64,000 nt of DNA from Paramecium sonneborni (Eukaryota; Ciliophora; Oligohymenophorea; Peniculida; Parameciidae). Positions 61,101-64,000 of this stretch are shown here, one piece after another (positions within the stretch are counted from its first letter, which is position 1; every line of letters begins with the position of its first letter). Location: positions 872,626 through 936,625 of the forward strand of contig CAJJDN010000008.1 of assembly GCA_905182985.1 (NCBI GenBank), read 5' to 3'. Position numbers and translations under genes: made by a program. Below the pieces are notes generated by a model. That model made no database searches. It was not told the DNA's origin and saw nothing but the letters and a program-made list of their open reading frames with translations.

Positions 61101-64000
61101 GCCAAATATTGCTATAGTGATTAATGCACTGATAATTTAGTATATAAAGTATTTAAAATTAAAATTTTATTAGTTTGAAGTGGATTGTTTAAATATTTAA
61201 GCAAAATTTTCACCAACATTTTATGAGTATTACGAAAATAATATTGATTTTAACTATTGTAATTAACTTGGACTCAAGAAGATTGTAATTAAAATAAATT
61301 AGGTGAATTCTTTTTTTGGATGTCCTGGTGTTGGTAAATTATTCATAGACAACTAATTAAAAAATAAAATATTTTCCCTTTAACAAACGCATTTATAAAT
61401 TAAAGGAGGAGAGGAATTTATCGTACGAGAATTAGAATTAAATAATTTTGATTCAGTAAAAATAAATAACATGATAATTTTCATTTACTCGCCTACTTAT
61501 TGGTATATAAGTAATGGTGAAAAATCCGTTGACTTAGTGATCATGCATACTCTATTTTAATCTTTTGATTATAAAGCAGAATCATATTCGATGAATTTAA
61601 ACAAATATAACAAACTCATTTTGAAAAATGTAACATTTTAAAGAATATATTTATACAATTAATCTCTTTTAGATTGTTCCTAGTTTGACTCTAAGAGTGA
61701 AATATTAATTGAAAAATTGAAAATAAATCATTCTTCATTTGAATCATCTAATTTAATAAATGTTGTTAATTTTCATAATAAAATTACAATCGAGTATTTA
61801 GAATTGATCAACTGTTTTATCATAAATAGTGAAATATTTAAATTCAATAGCAATTTCAATGTTTAAGTTGATATCATTAGAATGAATATTCAGAATAATT
61901 AAATTTTTAACACAACCTTCATAAAGGGTATAGGTAGTTTATAGATCAACTTTATAAAAACAGAATTTTCAGAGAATGAAGTTATAAATTCAATTATTTT
62001 TTATGTAAATTTGAGATCTTAATTCTCTCAAATTCAGATAAATAAAAATGACTTTTTGAATTCCAAAATAATTCTTATTGATGAAATATAGGAAGAAAAA
62101 TCTGTTATGAAAATAGAGGATTTTAAAGTAAAATTTAATTAATTTTATTAATCAATAGTATTTGAATTAGATGTTAGGTAAAACGAAGCAGAAATATATT
62201 TTTACAATTTAGATTTAGTAGAAAATAAAAAAACAGATTAAGAAATTTTTAAATATAGATTATTTTATCTCAACTCTAAAAGATTTTATCTACAAAATTG
62301 TAAGATAAAAGATTAATTTTTTTTCAGTCATTTCTCACTATTTTAAGTCAGTGATATAACAATTGAAAATGTAACCTATTTTAACAAAAAGCAAAAAAAT
62401 ATAATGGGTTTGAAATTCGATTGCACTACATTTTTTGGAAATAACCAATTATTTTTTATATAAGGATTTCAAAACCTTGAAATGAAATTTATCAGAATAG
62501 AGAATATTTCTAGCTTTGATAACTCCTTTATCTAAATTTTAAGCGATATCTTATTCTTTCAAAATATTAATTCAACTATATATATTCAGGATATCATATT
62601 TTAAGGAAATTTAATTTAAAAAATTACTTAAGGGGAAAGAATGTCATTATTACTGATCTATTCTCAAAATAATTAAGGAATAACTTGTAAAAACTTATAT
62701 TTTAAAGAAAACTTTTTTAATTAGGTTTCTGATGATTATAATTCAAACTCTGCTGGTCTTATTTACATAAATTCTTAATAAAGCACTATTAATTTACAAA
62801 ATATTTCTTGTTATTAAAATGGTTTAACAAATTCAACAAACCCTTTTATTTTTATAAATACTGAAAAACTTAATATTTTTGATGTTGTTATTAAAAATCA
62901 TAATATTTTATCAAATGATATTTGGAAACAATATTATAAAATTGATTTTAAAAATCAATTAAATGAGAATGAAGTTATTATAATTTTAAAATAAATATTT
63001 GGAATGAATAATAGGGGAGGAGGTTTTTAAATTATTACAACAAATTTACATATAACCTAAGGATACTTTGAGAACATACTCTCAGAAAGTAGCTAAGTTT
63101 TTGATATTATAACTTAAGGAGATGGTATTATTAAACTTGAATCATTAAATATCTAGTCTATTTAAAGTACATTAAATTCAGAGAGCCAAGGATGTATTAA
63201 TATTTACTCAAAGAACAGTTAACTGAATTTTTATCTTACTAATACAACTTTTTAAAGAGTAAATAATAAATTAGACTCTGCTATTTTGACAATTACTCCA
63301 TCTTTGGTTTCAAATTTAATTAAGATATAAAATGTTTAATTAGAAGATTGTATTTCACTAATAAATCAATTCATTTATATTGATTTTTCATTGAGAAAAT
63401 CAAATTTAAATAAAATTATAATATAAAATTTAAAAATAACTCAAAATGATCAAGCTTGGATTAAATATTTTGAAATGATCCAATAAATTGGTTAAATTGA
63501 GATTGATAAGATTATTTCTGATAATGCAGTTATTAATTTATAAGGATGCGATCTTAATATTGATGGATTGATTATAGAAGGAACATATATTTCACCAATC
63601 ATTAAAATATCAGATTCTCCAAAGATTATCATTTCAAATAGTAATTTTTACTCAATCAAAACTTTTTATCCAATAAATATTTTACACTTTCAACAGTAGA
63701 CAGAATCAAAATAATAAATTAGCTTGAAGAATATGTATTTTAATAAATACTCTATATTTTCAAAATGGAAATATGATGATTTTATAATTAAGACTTTTAG
63801 TTTTTCTAATAATTAATGTAGTTTTGATACCCTCTTCGAATCTACATAAATAAATCAATAAATATTTAATATTCAAACTCAATTAGATATTTTAAATTAG
63901 AACATAAAATCATCTGGTTGTTTAATTTATTTTGAAAGTATTTCAATGAATAATATAATCTAATTAAATTCTATTTCAGTTAGTGAAAGCAATTGTAGAG
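58137..64000 (+). CDS. Giant secreted/membrane protein with Cys-rich furin-like repeats (3' end outside window)
   Basis: Starts with a signal peptide (MIQIYLLLFIFQF). An N-terminal region of about 400 residues includes LamG/ConA-like strands (KLWHYISVGVIDDEFQFYITF). A cysteine-rich region of about 500 residues follows, with furin/growth-factor-receptor-like modules (CKKCDGPTSSNCLSC, CYICDLKLCLVC, QNCISCIEQDEQFHCNKC). After that the protein is a long Asn/Ile/Phe-rich array without Cys, with repeated short beta-strand-like segments consistent with a parallel beta-helix. Introns at 59681-59702 (22 nt, whose splice recreates a Cys codon), 60970-60992 (23 nt) and 61149-61173 (25 nt) keep the frame to the window edge. 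Such large cysteine-rich surface proteins are common in ciliates; adhesion or sensing is an inference. Confidence 0.85.

Overview
The window reads as ciliate macronuclear DNA, most likely from a Paramecium species. It is very AT-rich. Genes sit tens to a few hundred bases apart on both strands. TAA and TAG fall throughout obvious reading frames where conserved families have glutamine, and only TGA ends genes. Genes are broken by very small introns, mostly 19-30 nt of the form GTA...TAG. Gene models here were built by hand with TAA/TAG read as Gln. For most of them, genomic length minus the proposed introns is an exact multiple of three, which is the main internal check on boundaries. A standard-code ORF caller breaks almost every gene here.

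Layout. 1-6.2 kb: a truncated zinc-binding protein, coiled-coil proteins, an ankyrin protein and a small CxH...CxxCY zinc protein. 6.3-17.7 kb: a kinesin, then head to tail a 2,553-residue CFAP46 homologue (ciliary central-pair protein). The CFAP46 gene contains a 332-N gap flanked by a perfect 818-bp duplication that looks like an assembly error. 17.7-23.1 kb: a small protein, mitochondrial ATP synthase beta, a FCP1/SCP-type phosphatase and an SRPK-type kinase. 23.3-32.2 kb: one 2,908-residue gene with TPRs at both ends and an 84-bp tandem repeat encoding a long coiled coil in the middle. 33.4-42.5 kb: an HSP110-type chaperone, a kinesin-1-like motor and a RICTOR homologue (TORC2 scaffold). 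42.5-53 kb: a hypothetical protein, a small ubiquitin-specific protease, a helical/TPR-like protein, a polytopic membrane protein, a kinase with ankyrin repeats, a PH domain and an AGC catalytic domain, a small protein, and a four-span membrane protein with a cysteine-rich ectodomain. 53-58 kb: weakly coding, with a second 1.1-kb perfect duplication around a single N. 58.1-64 kb: the 5' part of a giant secreted or membrane protein with furin-like cysteine repeats, running off the window.

Functionally this is an ordinary eukaryotic gene mix with a ciliary flavour (CFAP46, two kinesins, TPR scaffolds) plus signalling (RICTOR/TORC2, ankyrin-PH-AGC kinase, SRPK, phosphatase, USP). No operons, CRISPR arrays, phage, transposons, rRNA or tRNA genes were recognised. 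The items most worth pursuing are the TPR/coiled-coil repeat giant, the ankyrin-PH-AGC kinase, the two assembly duplications, and a few genes whose reading frame cannot be closed with ordinary introns.
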